38,251 nucleotides of DNA from RGIG1668 sp045124495 (GTDB lineage: Bacteria; Bacillota; Clostridia; Lachnospirales; Lachnospiraceae), in contig JBGVLX010000071.1 in the NCBI GenBank assembly GCA_045124495.1, positions 1 to 38,251 on the forward strand, written 5' to 3'. Of the stretch, positions 1 through 8,984 are shown piece after piece. The position numbers were made by a program, and so were the translations under genes. How positions within the stretch are numbered: the first letter of the stretch is position 1; each line of letters starts with the position of its first letter. Below the pieces are notes generated by a model that was not told the DNA's origin, ran no database searches, and worked only from the letters and a program-made list of their open reading frames with translations.

Positions 1-175
1 TTCTTTTATAATGTGCTTCCTTCAATTTACTTAACTGTTCATCCGTTCTTTCACAGTTTTCTATTATTGGATAAACCGGTGTAAGAATACAATTTCCTTT
101 TAATGCCATTTTTTCAGCAACCATCATCATCTCTTTTTGAAACTTTAAACTTCCACATAATGTGATTATTTTCAT
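1..175 (-). CDS. Partial nucleoside 2-deoxyribosyltransferase-like protein (C-terminus outside window)
   Basis: The minus-strand frame opens at an ATG at 175 and runs off the left edge after 58 codons. It begins MKIITLCGSLKFQKEM and continues with a PVYPI segment. A short first beta strand followed by a CGS turn is typical of the nucleoside 2-deoxyribosyltransferase/DUF4406-like Rossmann families that act on nucleoside or nucleotide sugars. An AAGGAG ribosome binding site lies at 187-193. The gene is last in the visible part of the long operon, 3 nt after the stop of a 32-codon ORF. Family membership is inferred from the N-terminus alone because the catalytic Asp/Glu region is not in the window. 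Confidence 0.6.
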   Translation of the reverse strand, partial: MKIITLCGSLKFQKEMMMVAEKMALKGNCILTPVYPIIENCERTDEQLSKLKEAHYKR

Positions 176-177
176 TC

Positions 178-276
178 CTATTCCCACTCCTTGTATTTTG
201 TATATTGCACGAATTTTAGTAATGACATTTTATCATTAAAATCCTCTATCTTGATTTCAATATCATCTCTTATCAT
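178..276 (-). CDS. Possible 32-aa small protein between thiN and the next gene
   Basis: An ORF of 32 codons starts at ATG 276 (MIRDDIEIKIEDFNDKMSLL, then a Lys/Tyr/Trp-containing tail) and stops at TAG 178-180. A GAGGAG sequence inside the last codons of thiN could serve as its ribosome binding site, about 12 nt upstream. It fills nearly the whole gap between thiN and the next gene, whose own ribosome binding site lies inside its 3' end. This layout suggests translational coupling. No family is recognised. The peptide is charged and soluble-looking, without a membrane segment. It could be a chance ORF; conservation in relatives would decide. Confidence 0.4.
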   Translation of the reverse strand: MIRDDIEIKIEDFNDKMSLLKFVQYTKYKEWE

Positions 277-284
277 TCTTTCTC

Positions 285-959
285 TTACTCCTCTTTACTT
301 TGCATCACCAACAACTCCCCATTTTTCATTGTAATGCAAGCCTCATCTTTTGTAATCTCATTACTAATTCCCCTTACCATTCCCTTTCGCAAGATAAAGT
401 CCGTCACTTCATATTTCACTCCTCTTAATGTCAGTCCCGTAACTTCCTCACTATAGGAAAACAAAGAAAGATAAGAAAAACCATTTTTTAAAACCTGAAC
501 TGGTTCTTTCACCAAAAATACCCTGTTATTTTTATCTTCTAAAACAATGGAAATCTGATGTTTGATTCCATACGTAAGCAAGGAAATATTTCCGTATACA
601 TGGTCGATTCTGTTTCCATTCCATCCAAAAATCGTAATTTTCTTAGCACCCATGGAAATGGCTTCTTGCAATGCAAGTTCTGAGTCCGTTTCATCTTTTT
701 CACAAGGAAATTTTTTTATCTTTTCCTGACTTAATCCATAGTTTTCCTGAAGAAAAACTGCCTTTTCTTCCGAACTAAACCCATCGGGAACAACATTACA
801 AGAATCCATATCCCCTAGAAATAAATCCGGAAAAAGTTCCTTTGTAAAATGCCGGATTCCACCATCCACGGCAATCCAGAAGTCAATGGGATTTTGCTCT
901 TGATATTCTAAAAGAAAGCTTTTTTTTACCTTTCCATTTAAAACCAGTGCTATATGCAT
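285..959 (-). CDS. thiN: Thiamine pyrophosphokinase
   Basis: This enzyme transfers pyrophosphate from ATP to thiamine, giving the cofactor thiamine diphosphate in the cytoplasm. At 224 aa it has the normal length. Visible signatures are AVDGG (residues 30-34), GDMDS (49-53), the acidic KDETD (88-92) and NRIDH (116-120), which together form the metal/ATP and thiamine site of the TPK family. The C-terminal half is the beta-rich thiamine-binding domain. A GGAAGG ribosome binding site precedes ATG 959. It sits directly downstream of rpe, as in Bacillus, at the distal end of the kinase/phosphatase/rsgA operon. No obvious thiamine riboswitch is visible, so expression probably follows the housekeeping operon. 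Confidence 0.93.
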   Translation of the reverse strand: MHIALVLNGKVKKSFLLEYQEQNPIDFWIAVDGGIRHFTKELFPDLFLGDMDSCNVVPDGFSSEEKAVFLQENYGLSQEKIKKFPCEKDETDSELALQEAISMGAKKITIFGWNGNRIDHVYGNISLLTYGIKHQISIVLEDKNNRVFLVKEPVQVLKNGFSYLSLFSYSEEVTGLTLRGVKYEVTDFILRKGMVRGISNEITKDEACITMKNGELLVMQSKEE

Positions 960-990
960 TGTTTTACACCTTCCTTAAAAAAAAGCAAAG

Positions 991-1677
991 CTACACGCTT
1001 TGCTTTATGTTTTCAAATAAATTCTGAAATGCTTTACATTGTTCCAGAGTATTCTTTCCAAAAACAGCGGAACCTGCTACTAACACATTGGCTCCTGCCA
1101 AAATGATATCCTTTGCATTGTTGAGGTTCACACCACCATCTACCTGGATATCAATATCCCTGTCACCAATCATGGCTTTTGTATCTTTTAATTTCTTCAT
1201 GGTCTGAGGGATAAAACTTTGTCCACCAAAGCCTGGATTTACACTCATCACCAAAATCATATCAATATCATCCATAACATAATCAAGTACAGATAATGGA
1301 GTTGCAGGATTCAAAGCTACTCCCGCCTTCATACCGGCTTCTTTTATGGCAGCTATGGTACGATTTAAATGCTTGGTACTCTCAGCATGTACCGTAATAA
1401 TATCTGCCCCTGCCTCCTTGAAATCATCTATAAATCTGGCAGGTTCTTCTATCATAAGATGTACATCAAAAATTAAATCTGCCTGATGCGCCTCTTTCCA
1501 TTTTTTCAAAGACTTCATAACCGGCATTCCAAAAGAAATGTTAGGAACAAATGCTCCATCCATCACATCGATATGAATGTACTTCGCCCCACCCTTTACA
1601 ATCTGCGTAAGTTCCTGTCCCAAACATGAAAAATCAGCAGACAGCATAGACGGTGATAAAATCAATTCCTTACTCAT
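991..1677 (-). CDS. rpe: Ribulose-phosphate 3-epimerase
   Basis: Interconverts ribulose 5-phosphate and xylulose 5-phosphate in the non-oxidative pentose phosphate pathway. The 228-aa TIM barrel has the expected signatures: SPSMLSADF at the N-terminus, HIDVMDGAFVPN with the metal-binding His-35 and Asp-37, DVHLM (residues 71-75), a VNPGFGGQ phosphate loop and QVDGGVN. The start ATG is 2 nt from the stop of rsgA, so the two are probably translationally coupled. The order rsgA-rpe-thiN is widely conserved in Firmicutes. Nothing appears truncated or missing. Confidence 0.96.
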   Translation of the reverse strand: MSKELILSPSMLSADFSCLGQELTQIVKGGAKYIHIDVMDGAFVPNISFGMPVMKSLKKWKEAHQADLIFDVHLMIEEPARFIDDFKEAGADIITVHAESTKHLNRTIAAIKEAGMKAGVALNPATPLSVLDYVMDDIDMILVMSVNPGFGGQSFIPQTMKKLKDTKAMIGDRDIDIQVDGGVNLNNAKDIILAGANVLVAGSAVFGKNTLEQCKAFQNLFENIKQSV

Positions 1678-1678
1678 A

Positions 1679-2557
1679 CTACCATCTCCTTTTATCTTTT
1701 AATTCCTGATACATTTCCAAGTAATTATCGTAGCGGATTTGATTAATTCTGCCTTCCGATAATGCCTCTTTTACCTTACAATCCGGTTCACTGATATGAA
1801 CACAACCGGAAAATTTACAATACTTAGAATATTCAAGAAATTCTGTAAAATAATCCTTTAACTCATCTTTTTCAAATTCGTCAATATACAAAGAGCTAAA
1901 TCCCGGTGTATCCATGATATAAGTGTTTCCTTCAATGTGAATCAATTCCGAATGTCTTGTGGTATGCTTTCCTCTTTTGATTTTTTCACTAATCTCACCA
2001 GTCTGCATTACCATATCGGAAGCCAGGGCATTGAGAATAGAAGATTTTCCTACTCCGGAAGGTCCTGCCAAAGCAGTTGTTTTTCCCTTCAGCTTTTCCT
2101 TTAAAAATTCGATGCCCTCTTTGGTATAAGTACTGGTAAACATCACTTCATTATCACAAGCCTCATAATGCTCCTTTAATTCACAAATTGCCTTTTCATC
2201 CACCATGTCCATTTTGTTAAAGCATATCATAGTTTTAACCTGTTGCTTCGACATAATCAATAAAAATCGATCCAACAGGTTAAAATTAGGATTTGGATGC
2301 AACGTGGCAAATATAATCAAAGCCTGGTCAATATTGGCAACTGCCGGACGAACCAGCTGATTCGTCCTCTCACAAATATCTGTCATGTTACCAATTTTCT
2401 TTTCTTCGTCCAACACTTCGATTTCAACATTATCTCCAACCAAAGGTTTTATTTTTTTATTGCGAAACACACCTTTTGCCTTGCATTCATATATCCCCTG
2501 TTCAGGAACATGAACATAATAAAATCCTGCAATTCCTTTTATGATTTTTCCTGTCAT
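1679..2557 (-). CDS. rsgA: Ribosome small subunit-dependent GTPase A
   Basis: A circularly permuted GTPase that checks late maturation of the 30S subunit. It has an N-terminal OB-fold, then GTPase motifs in permuted order: G4 NKMD (114-117), G1 GPSGVGKSS (165-173) and G3 DTPG (216-219). A C-terminal zinc module carries Cys-247, Cys-252, His-254 and Cys-260. Length 292 aa is normal. Its ATG overlaps the stop of the upstream kinase in a TAATG arrangement, so translation is coupled to prkC. PASTA kinases phosphorylate RsgA/CpgA in other Firmicutes, which fits the adjacency, although phosphorylation here is only inferred. Confidence 0.96.
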   Translation of the reverse strand: MTGKIIKGIAGFYYVHVPEQGIYECKAKGVFRNKKIKPLVGDNVEIEVLDEEKKIGNMTDICERTNQLVRPAVANIDQALIIFATLHPNPNFNLLDRFLLIMSKQQVKTMICFNKMDMVDEKAICELKEHYEACDNEVMFTSTYTKEGIEFLKEKLKGKTTALAGPSGVGKSSILNALASDMVMQTGEISEKIKRGKHTTRHSELIHIEGNTYIMDTPGFSSLYIDEFEKDELKDYFTEFLEYSKYCKFSGCVHISEPDCKVKEALSEGRINQIRYDNYLEMYQELKDKRRW

Positions 2558-4746
2558 TATTGTTGCACCGTTTCTGTATTTTTTACAATTCCACTCTTAT
2601 CAAAAGCAACTGCCGTTCCAGACTCAACATCTGTAATCATAATAACCAACTCACCACTAGCATCCTGTAGACCTTTTAAACTGTCTACTGTTGACATGTC
2701 TACTGAAAATCCTTCAGCACTAACATTGGACTGAGAATAAATCTTATGATCTACTGTGGTGTTACCACTGGTCTGACGATAAATAATATTAACATTAACT
2801 GCAGTAACTTCCTCACTCAATTCACTTTCCACCAGCTTTAATGTCCCACTAAAAGATACATTATAGGTTAGCACTACTTCTTCCGGACCTTTACTTACGC
2901 AAACATCGATTTTCGTACCTTCTGGAACTTTTTGTCCCTGAGTATAGCTTTGTGAAATAATTTTTCCTGCTTCCACCTCGCTATATTCTTCTGTAATTTC
3001 ACCAATCTCCAGTCCGTCTGCTTTTAATTTGTCTGTGGCCTCAGATACAGACATTCCCTTCAGGCGCTTTACTTCTACCTCTTCAATATCTTTTCCAATG
3101 CACACATAAATGGTTATGGTTTCACCTTCCTGAACTTCCGTTCCCTCTTCCGGTGACTGTTTGAACACCGTATCGATTTCTGCTTCATCATCATTTAAGT
3201 ATTCACGCTTTACTTCAAAACCTTCATCTTCTAATTTTGCTTTCGCCTGAGCTTCCGTCAACCCAATCACACCGCTTACTTTTACTAACTTCTTAGTAGC
3301 ACTGGCAGTTAATTCCACTTCCTCTTCAGCATCAATTTCTTCTCCGGCTTTCACACTTTGAGACAAGATAATATCTCCCTCTTCAATATCATCAGATTCT
3401 ACATAAGTAACAGATATCTTAACGCCCTTTTCTTTTGCTAATTTCTGAGCTTCTTCTACTGTCATACCTTCAAATTTAGGAACACTGACTTTTTTCACTT
3501 CTTCTATCGTAGTATTCTCTGTAGTTTTCTTTTTACTGGTAAATATTCCGGTACTTCCAATCCATAAAATTAGTAGTATAAGAGCTAGAACTCCCACCAC
3601 TACACCAAATATTGCTGTTAACTTTACTAATTTCGGATCTACTTCATCCTCATCCTCTTCTTCCTCAATCTCCTTCGGAGTTGACGAATATCCCTTCTGA
3701 TTTGTATTCACAGGGGGCTGTACTCTGTTTTCATTACTATTAACTATACGATTGTCAGCCTCAACTTTATTTTCTCTGGTTTCAATAGGAAAAACAGAAA
3801 CTCTTGGCTCTGATTCTGTCCGTTGAATCTGACTCTTTATCTTTCCTACCTCGTCCTTGGTCATCATTTTTGTTGAACCATCTAATGCTGCTGTAGGATT
3901 TAATTTTCCAACATTTTCATAGGTAGGATCCACCTGAATCTTCCTCAAGTCTCCAATCATAGCCTTTGCTGTAAGATATCTTCGTTCTGCCTTCTTCTGT
4001 GTAGCTTTTAAAATTATTTTTTCAAATCCCGCAGAAATATCATCCGGATAATACGCACGTGGGGGAATCATTTCCCCTTGAATATGCATCAATGCAACTG
4101 ATACATTATTTTCTCCTTCAAAAGGAACCCTTCCTGTCACCATTTCATACATGGTGATACCCAAGGAATAAATATCACTCTTCTCGTCACTATATCCCCC
4201 TCTTGCCTGTTCCGGAGAAATATAGTGCACACTTCCCATAGCGGTAGATGCTATAGTATTAGAAGTAGCCGCTTTTGCAATACCAAAATCTGTAACTTTT
4301 AAATTTCCATTTTTAGATACAATAATATTCTGTGGCTTGATATCTCTATGAACAATATGGCTTTCATGAGCTGTATCAATGGCAGAAGCTATCTGCAAAG
4401 AAAAATCAATTGCTTGATTTAATTCGATTCTTCCCTTTTCCTGAATATACTCTTTTAATGTAATGCCTTCTACCAATTCCATTACAATATAATATATTCC
4501 TTCATCTTCTCCTACATCATACACGTTTACGATATTAGGATGGGAAAGGCCTGCCGCAGATTGCGCCTCTATCCTGAATTTTGAAATAAAATTCGTATCA
4601 TCTCCAAATTCCGGTTTTAATACTTTTATCGCAACATAACGATTTAATTTATGACATTTTGCTTTATAAACTACTGACATACCGCCAGCACCTACTACTT
4701 CAATGACCTCATAACGGTCACCTATCATCATTCCTGGTTTTAACAT
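2557..4746 (-). CDS. prkC: PASTA-domain membrane Ser/Thr protein kinase
   Basis: A eukaryotic-like kinase that senses cell-wall fragments and phosphorylates cytoplasmic targets. The 729-aa protein has a kinase domain (about 10-270) with a glycine loop GAGGMS, catalytic Lys-41, HRDIKPQN (133-140) and DFG (153-155). An acidic juxtamembrane stretch precedes one transmembrane segment (about 375-400). Outside lie three PASTA repeats (about 420-625) and an extra beta-rich C-terminal domain of about 100 residues. The last domain is not part of the minimal PrkC architecture and may add ligand or partner specificity. The cognate phosphatase gene lies 51 nt upstream and rsgA overlaps downstream by 1 nt. 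Confidence 0.95.
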   Translation of the reverse strand: MLKPGMMIGDRYEVIEVVGAGGMSVVYKAKCHKLNRYVAIKVLKPEFGDDTNFISKFRIEAQSAAGLSHPNIVNVYDVGEDEGIYYIVMELVEGITLKEYIQEKGRIELNQAIDFSLQIASAIDTAHESHIVHRDIKPQNIIVSKNGNLKVTDFGIAKAATSNTIASTAMGSVHYISPEQARGGYSDEKSDIYSLGITMYEMVTGRVPFEGENNVSVALMHIQGEMIPPRAYYPDDISAGFEKIILKATQKKAERRYLTAKAMIGDLRKIQVDPTYENVGKLNPTAALDGSTKMMTKDEVGKIKSQIQRTESEPRVSVFPIETRENKVEADNRIVNSNENRVQPPVNTNQKGYSSTPKEIEEEEDEDEVDPKLVKLTAIFGVVVGVLALILLILWIGSTGIFTSKKKTTENTTIEEVKKVSVPKFEGMTVEEAQKLAKEKGVKISVTYVESDDIEEGDIILSQSVKAGEEIDAEEEVELTASATKKLVKVSGVIGLTEAQAKAKLEDEGFEVKREYLNDDEAEIDTVFKQSPEEGTEVQEGETITIYVCIGKDIEEVEVKRLKGMSVSEATDKLKADGLEIGEITEEYSEVEAGKIISQSYTQGQKVPEGTKIDVCVSKGPEEVVLTYNVSFSGTLKLVESELSEEVTAVNVNIIYRQTSGNTTVDHKIYSQSNVSAEGFSVDMSTVDSLKGLQDASGELVIMITDVESGTAVAFDKSGIVKNTETVQQ

Positions 4747-4797
4747 ATGATTACTCCCATCTATCCCTTTGTGGATTATTAGATTTATACAGAATCG

Positions 4798-5526
4798 CTA
4801 CATACAATCAACAATTACTGCGGCAATATTATCGGTGCCACCATAATAGTTTGCCCTTTCAATCAAAACATCTACTGCTGTTTCAATATCCTTGTCATAT
4901 TCCTGAATAATTTCATATATCTCTTCATTCTCTACCATATTGGTCAGACCATCTGAGCATAATAAGATTTTCGCCCCGGGTTGTAAATTTACCTCAAAAA
5001 AATCAGGCTCCACATCATTTTCTACACCTAATGCTTTCGTAATAATATTCTTCTCCGGATGATTTCTGACTTTATTTCTTTCTAACTTTCCAGTCCTTAT
5101 TAACTCTTCAACCAAAGAGTGGTCCAACGTAATCTGTTTCATTGCACCTTCTTGTAATACATATAATCTCGAATCTCCGATATTGGCTACATACATAGTC
5201 GAATCCATGATAACTGCACATACAAAGGTCGTACCCATACCTCGCAATTCTATCTTTTCCTGCGCCTGTTCCATGATGCCTTCATTCACTAGCCGAATTG
5301 CTTCCCGGATTAAGGTTATTGGATTCGAATTATTAAATGCCTTCACATATTCCTGGAATCCTAATACAGCAAACTGTGAGGCGTAATCCCCCGCTTTATG
5401 ACCACCCATGCCATCTGCAACTACATATAAATTAGGAAGTCTTCCTATAGGAGTATCCGAAAAGTAGACATAATCTTGATTGACACTGCGCTTACGTCCA
5501 ATGTCTGTCTTCCCAAACGACTTCAT
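4798..5526 (-). CDS. prpC: PP2C-family Ser/Thr phosphatase, partner of the PASTA kinase
   Basis: A metal-dependent phosphatase that reverses phosphorylation by the neighbouring PASTA kinase. The 242-aa protein carries the PP2C metal-binding signatures VVADGMGGH, NIGDSRLY, LCSDGLTNM and the C-terminal GGTDNIAAVIV. There is no membrane segment, so it acts in the cytoplasm. A GGAGGAAAGAA ribosome binding site precedes ATG 5526, 10 nt after the rlmN stop. The kinase and phosphatase genes are co-transcribed, as in B. subtilis prpC-prkC. Confidence 0.95.
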   Translation of the reverse strand: MKSFGKTDIGRKRSVNQDYVYFSDTPIGRLPNLYVVADGMGGHKAGDYASQFAVLGFQEYVKAFNNSNPITLIREAIRLVNEGIMEQAQEKIELRGMGTTFVCAVIMDSTMYVANIGDSRLYVLQEGAMKQITLDHSLVEELIRTGKLERNKVRNHPEKNIITKALGVENDVEPDFFEVNLQPGAKILLCSDGLTNMVENEEIYEIIQEYDKDIETAVDVLIERANYYGGTDNIAAVIVDCM

Positions 5527-5536
5527 TTCTTTCCTC

Positions 5537-6577
5537 CTAACTGTGGTTTGCTTTATATTTTTTTCTTAATTGTCCACAGGCAGCCTGGATATCCCTGCCC
5601 ATTTCTCTTCTTATAGTAACATTAATTCTATTTTTTTCAAGAAGATTTTTAAAATTTTGTATCGATTGCTGTGTAGACTGCCGATAATTACGCTCTTCAA
5701 TCGGATTTACCGGAATCAGGTTTACATGACACAAAACTCCGCTTAGTAATCCGGACAACATTTGGGCATGTTCTTTTTTATCATTTACGTTGGCTACAAG
5801 ACTATATTCAAATGTAACTCTCCTATTTGTTTTCATAATATAGTATTTGCAAGCCTCCATAATCTGCTCAATCGAATAGCGATTTGCAATGGGCATTAAT
5901 TCTTTTCTCATATCATCATTGGGAGCATGAAGAGAAATTGCTAAATTAACTGCTGTCTCCAGTTCTGCAAACTCCCTGATTCTTGGTACCAGTCCACAGG
6001 TAGACACCGTAATCCCCCTTTGACTTAAATTCTTACCTTCTTTATGGGTAATTAATTCAAGAAATCTAAGCACATTCTCGTAATTATCAAAAGGTTCCCC
6101 GGTTCCCATTATTACGACATTTGAAACTCTTTCTCCGGTAGTTCTTTCAATGGCATAAATTTGATCTAACATTTCAGAAGGCATTAAATTTCTGGTAAGT
6201 CCATCCAGAGTAGAAGCACAAAAACGGCATCCCATCCGACATCCTACCTGGGATGAAATACAAACAGAATTTCCATGCTTATATTTCATCAAAACACTTT
6301 CTATAATATGACCATCATACAGCTCAAATAAATACTTGGTGGTTCCATCTATGGCAGAGACCCACTTTTCCACTTCTTTCACTCCGTAAATTCTTGTGTC
6401 AGCCTCCAATTTCTGCCTTAAATCTTTGGAAATGTTGGTCATTTCATCAAACCCATTTATATATTTTTGATGTATCCATTGAAATACCTGTTTTCCTCGA
6501 AAAGCCTTTTCACCTATGGATAACAAAAATTCTTCTAATTCTTCTAAATTCATTGATTTAATATCTGTTTTATCCAC
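5537..6577 (-). CDS. rlmN: 23S rRNA (A2503-C2)/tRNA (A37-C2) methyltransferase, GTG start
   Basis: A radical-SAM enzyme that methylates C2 of A2503 in 23S rRNA (and A37 of some tRNAs), with translational-fidelity effects. The 346-aa protein has the iron-sulfur motif CxxxCxxC at Cys-113, Cys-117 and Cys-120. The resolving cysteine near the C-terminus is Cys-334 in AACGQLRKK. The start is a GTG at 6577 preceded by AGAGG with 8-nt spacing; the alternative ATG eight codons later has no ribosome binding site. It lies between rsmB and prpC, as in Bacillus. The 94-nt gap before it holds no recognisable gene. Confidence 0.95.
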   Translation of the reverse strand: MDKTDIKSMNLEELEEFLLSIGEKAFRGKQVFQWIHQKYINGFDEMTNISKDLRQKLEADTRIYGVKEVEKWVSAIDGTTKYLFELYDGHIIESVLMKYKHGNSVCISSQVGCRMGCRFCASTLDGLTRNLMPSEMLDQIYAIERTTGERVSNVVIMGTGEPFDNYENVLRFLELITHKEGKNLSQRGITVSTCGLVPRIREFAELETAVNLAISLHAPNDDMRKELMPIANRYSIEQIMEACKYYIMKTNRRVTFEYSLVANVNDKKEHAQMLSGLLSGVLCHVNLIPVNPIEERNYRQSTQQSIQNFKNLLEKNRINVTIRREMGRDIQAACGQLRKKYKANHS

Positions 6578-6671
6578 TTTTTTTGCCTCTTATATTCTCT
6601 ATTAACATGAAAGAACTCATCACGTAAATCATTTTCCATCATTCATGCCATTTTATCCATGAATCATCCCA

Positions 6672-8021
6672 CTACTTCTTTTGAAACTTTGAAATAAAAA
6701 ATCCATCGCAATCATGAATTCCCTGCAACAATTGGATATAACCTTCCCTGGCAGTTTCACATTGTAACGAATCCGGTAACTTACTTGTAATATCCACTGC
6801 CTGAAAAGGAAGTTTTTCTATGATATATCTGTAATTATCCAGATTCTCTTCCGGATTAATGGTACAAGTACTAAAAATAAGATATCCTCCTTTTTTCACA
6901 TATCCACTGACAACTTCCAGCATGCTTCTTTGCATATTTTTTAGTTCCAAAAGCTGCTCTTTCGTAATACTGTATTTGATATCTTTTTTTCTTCCCAGAA
7001 TTCCAAGCCCGGAACAAGGCAAATCTGCAATAACCAAATCTGCTTTCTCTTTCATATTTTCATCAAAGTTCAAGGCATCAAACACTTCCACCCTTACATT
7101 CTGATAACCCATTCGCTCTACATTTTCTAAAATCAGTTCTGTTTTCTTTTCCGTTAAATCCCTGGCAATGACAAGTCCCGTTCCCTTTAGTTCATTGACA
7201 GCATGTAAAGTCTTTCCGCCTGGCGCACTGCAAACATCCAAAACAAGGTAATCTTTCTTAATGTCTGCAATTTCACAAAGCAGTTGAGAGCTTTCATCCT
7301 GCACATTGAAATCCCCTTCCTGAAAAGAAGTCAAACCGGACAAATAGTCATAGTCCTCGATTCGCAGGGCATCTTTTGCATAACATCCCTGTTTGACGGT
7401 TACCTCTTCTTTTTCCAGTTTTTTAATGCACTCTTCTTTTGAAAGTTTGCTGGTATTTACACGAATACAGGTATCCCTTTCCTCCATGGATGCCTCCAAT
7501 ATCTTTTTGGCTTTTTCCTCTCCAAAATCCTTTAGAAATTTCTCCACAATCCATTCCGGCATGGAATAATGAACCGACCATGCCAAAACTTTTCCCTCTT
7601 CTTCCTTCGGATAAGAAATGTTCTCTTTATTTCTGGATATATTTCTAAGTACCCCATTCACAAATCCGGTCAGGTTATGAAATCCCTTTTTTCTGGCTAT
7701 TTTAACCGCCTCATCGCAAACGGCACGGTCCGGAACCCTGTCTAAAAACAGGATCTGATATGCTGACATTCTTAAAAGAACCCGTATCAAAGGCTTACAT
7801 TTATTTATTTTTGTTTTGGAAAATTGGTTGATAATATAGTCCAATTGTATCTGATGTTCAATCGTACCCTCTGCCAACTTATTGATAAAAGCTCTGGTTT
7901 GTTTTGGAATAAACTGATACATTTTTAATACATTTCCAATCACTTCATTGGCAAACACATCTTCTTTTTCAATTTTCAGCAAAATCTCAACCACAATTTC
8001 TCTGGAATTTACCTGCGTCAT
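6672..8021 (-). CDS. rsmB: 16S rRNA (cytosine-967-C5) methyltransferase
   Basis: Methylates C967 of 16S rRNA using S-adenosylmethionine. The 449-aa protein has an N-terminal NusB-like helical domain (about 1-130) and a C-terminal methyltransferase domain. The SAM loop DVCSAPGGKT is at 262-271, and the two catalytic cysteines of the m5C family are Cys-336 (DLPCSGLG) and Cys-386 (STCTINPEEN). It starts 12 nt after fmt. In some clostridia a zinc metallopeptidase gene lies between fmt and rsmB; it is absent here. Confidence 0.95.
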   Translation of the reverse strand: MTQVNSREIVVEILLKIEKEDVFANEVIGNVLKMYQFIPKQTRAFINKLAEGTIEHQIQLDYIINQFSKTKINKCKPLIRVLLRMSAYQILFLDRVPDRAVCDEAVKIARKKGFHNLTGFVNGVLRNISRNKENISYPKEEEGKVLAWSVHYSMPEWIVEKFLKDFGEEKAKKILEASMEERDTCIRVNTSKLSKEECIKKLEKEEVTVKQGCYAKDALRIEDYDYLSGLTSFQEGDFNVQDESSQLLCEIADIKKDYLVLDVCSAPGGKTLHAVNELKGTGLVIARDLTEKKTELILENVERMGYQNVRVEVFDALNFDENMKEKADLVIADLPCSGLGILGRKKDIKYSITKEQLLELKNMQRSMLEVVSGYVKKGGYLIFSTCTINPEENLDNYRYIIEKLPFQAVDITSKLPDSLQCETAREGYIQLLQGIHDCDGFFISKFQKK

Positions 8022-8033
8022 GACAATTCCTTT

Positions 8034-8966
8034 CTATCCTATCTTAGTACCTGGTTTTACCTCATATCCAAGTAAAAATGATTTCGTATCCATTCTCTTT
8101 TTGCCTTCTAACTGAAGTTCTTTTACATTAAGACATCCCTCTTTTGTTTTAATATAAAATCCATCCTTTACTACTTTTACTATGGTTCCTACTTCTCCTG
8201 GAAGTTCTTCTTTGATTACATCTGCTGCCCAGATTTTCAATGTCTTTCCATCTAGACTTATATATGCACTTGGCCAAGGATTTAGTCCTCGAATAAGTCT
8301 CTCCATTTCTTCCGCAGTCTGAGTCGTAAAATCCAACTTCCCTAATTTTTTATCCAGCATTTTCGCATAGGTACTTTGAGAATCATCCTGTTTTTCCCTT
8401 ACGATATCTCCTTGTTCTATCTTTGGAAGAGTCTCCACCAACAGTTTTGCCCCTGCAATCATAAGTTTATCATGAAGACTTCCACCGGTTTCTTTCTCTT
8501 CTAGCGGAACTATGGTCTTTGCAATCATATCACCGGTATCCAAGCCTTTTTCCATAAACATAATCGTAACGCCACTTTCTTTTTCCCCATCAATGACTGA
8601 CCACTGAATTGGCGCAGCTCCTCTTAAATGTGGCAGTAAGGAAGCGTGCACATTAAAACATCCATACTTTGGAAGATTTAAAATTCTTTCCGGTAATATC
8701 TGTCCAAACGCAACCACAACAATGGCATCCGGCTTAATCTCTTCTAACTTTTTTATAAACTCATCATCTTTTACTTTCACAGGCTGTTCTACTGAAAGTC
8801 CTAATTCCAATGCCCGCTCTTTTACAGGAGGAAACTGCATCTTATTTCCTCTTCCCTTTGGTTTATCCGGCTGCGTCACTACTAAAGCAACATCATGTCC
8901 GGCATTTACTATTTCGTTTAACGTCTCCACCGCAAAATCCGGTGTTCCCATAAATACAATTTTCAT
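8034..8966 (-). CDS. fmt: Methionyl-tRNA formyltransferase
   Basis: Formylates initiator Met-tRNA with 10-formyl-tetrahydrofolate. The 310-aa protein shows the catalytic core Asn-105/His-107 in NVHASLLPHLRGAAP and Asp-144 in GLDTGD, followed by a C-terminal OB-like tRNA-binding domain. It lies 18 nt downstream of def, the deformylase that later removes the formyl group, so addition and removal are co-expressed. Confidence 0.96.
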   Translation of the reverse strand: MKIVFMGTPDFAVETLNEIVNAGHDVALVVTQPDKPKGRGNKMQFPPVKERALELGLSVEQPVKVKDDEFIKKLEEIKPDAIVVVAFGQILPERILNLPKYGCFNVHASLLPHLRGAAPIQWSVIDGEKESGVTIMFMEKGLDTGDMIAKTIVPLEEKETGGSLHDKLMIAGAKLLVETLPKIEQGDIVREKQDDSQSTYAKMLDKKLGKLDFTTQTAEEMERLIRGLNPWPSAYISLDGKTLKIWAADVIKEELPGEVGTIVKVVKDGFYIKTKEGCLNVKELQLEGKKRMDTKSFLLGYEVKPGTKIG

Positions 8967-8984
8967 AAAATACCGTATCCCTTT

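Noticed and set aside
178..276. SpoVM homologue after thiN
   Set aside because: The position fits, but the 32-aa peptide is charged and lacks the amphipathic, Pro/Gly-containing SpoVM pattern, so the name is not supported.
2297..2734. 145-codon plus-strand ORF across the rsgA/prkC junction
   Set aside because: Antisense shadow of two conserved genes, with low-complexity translation.
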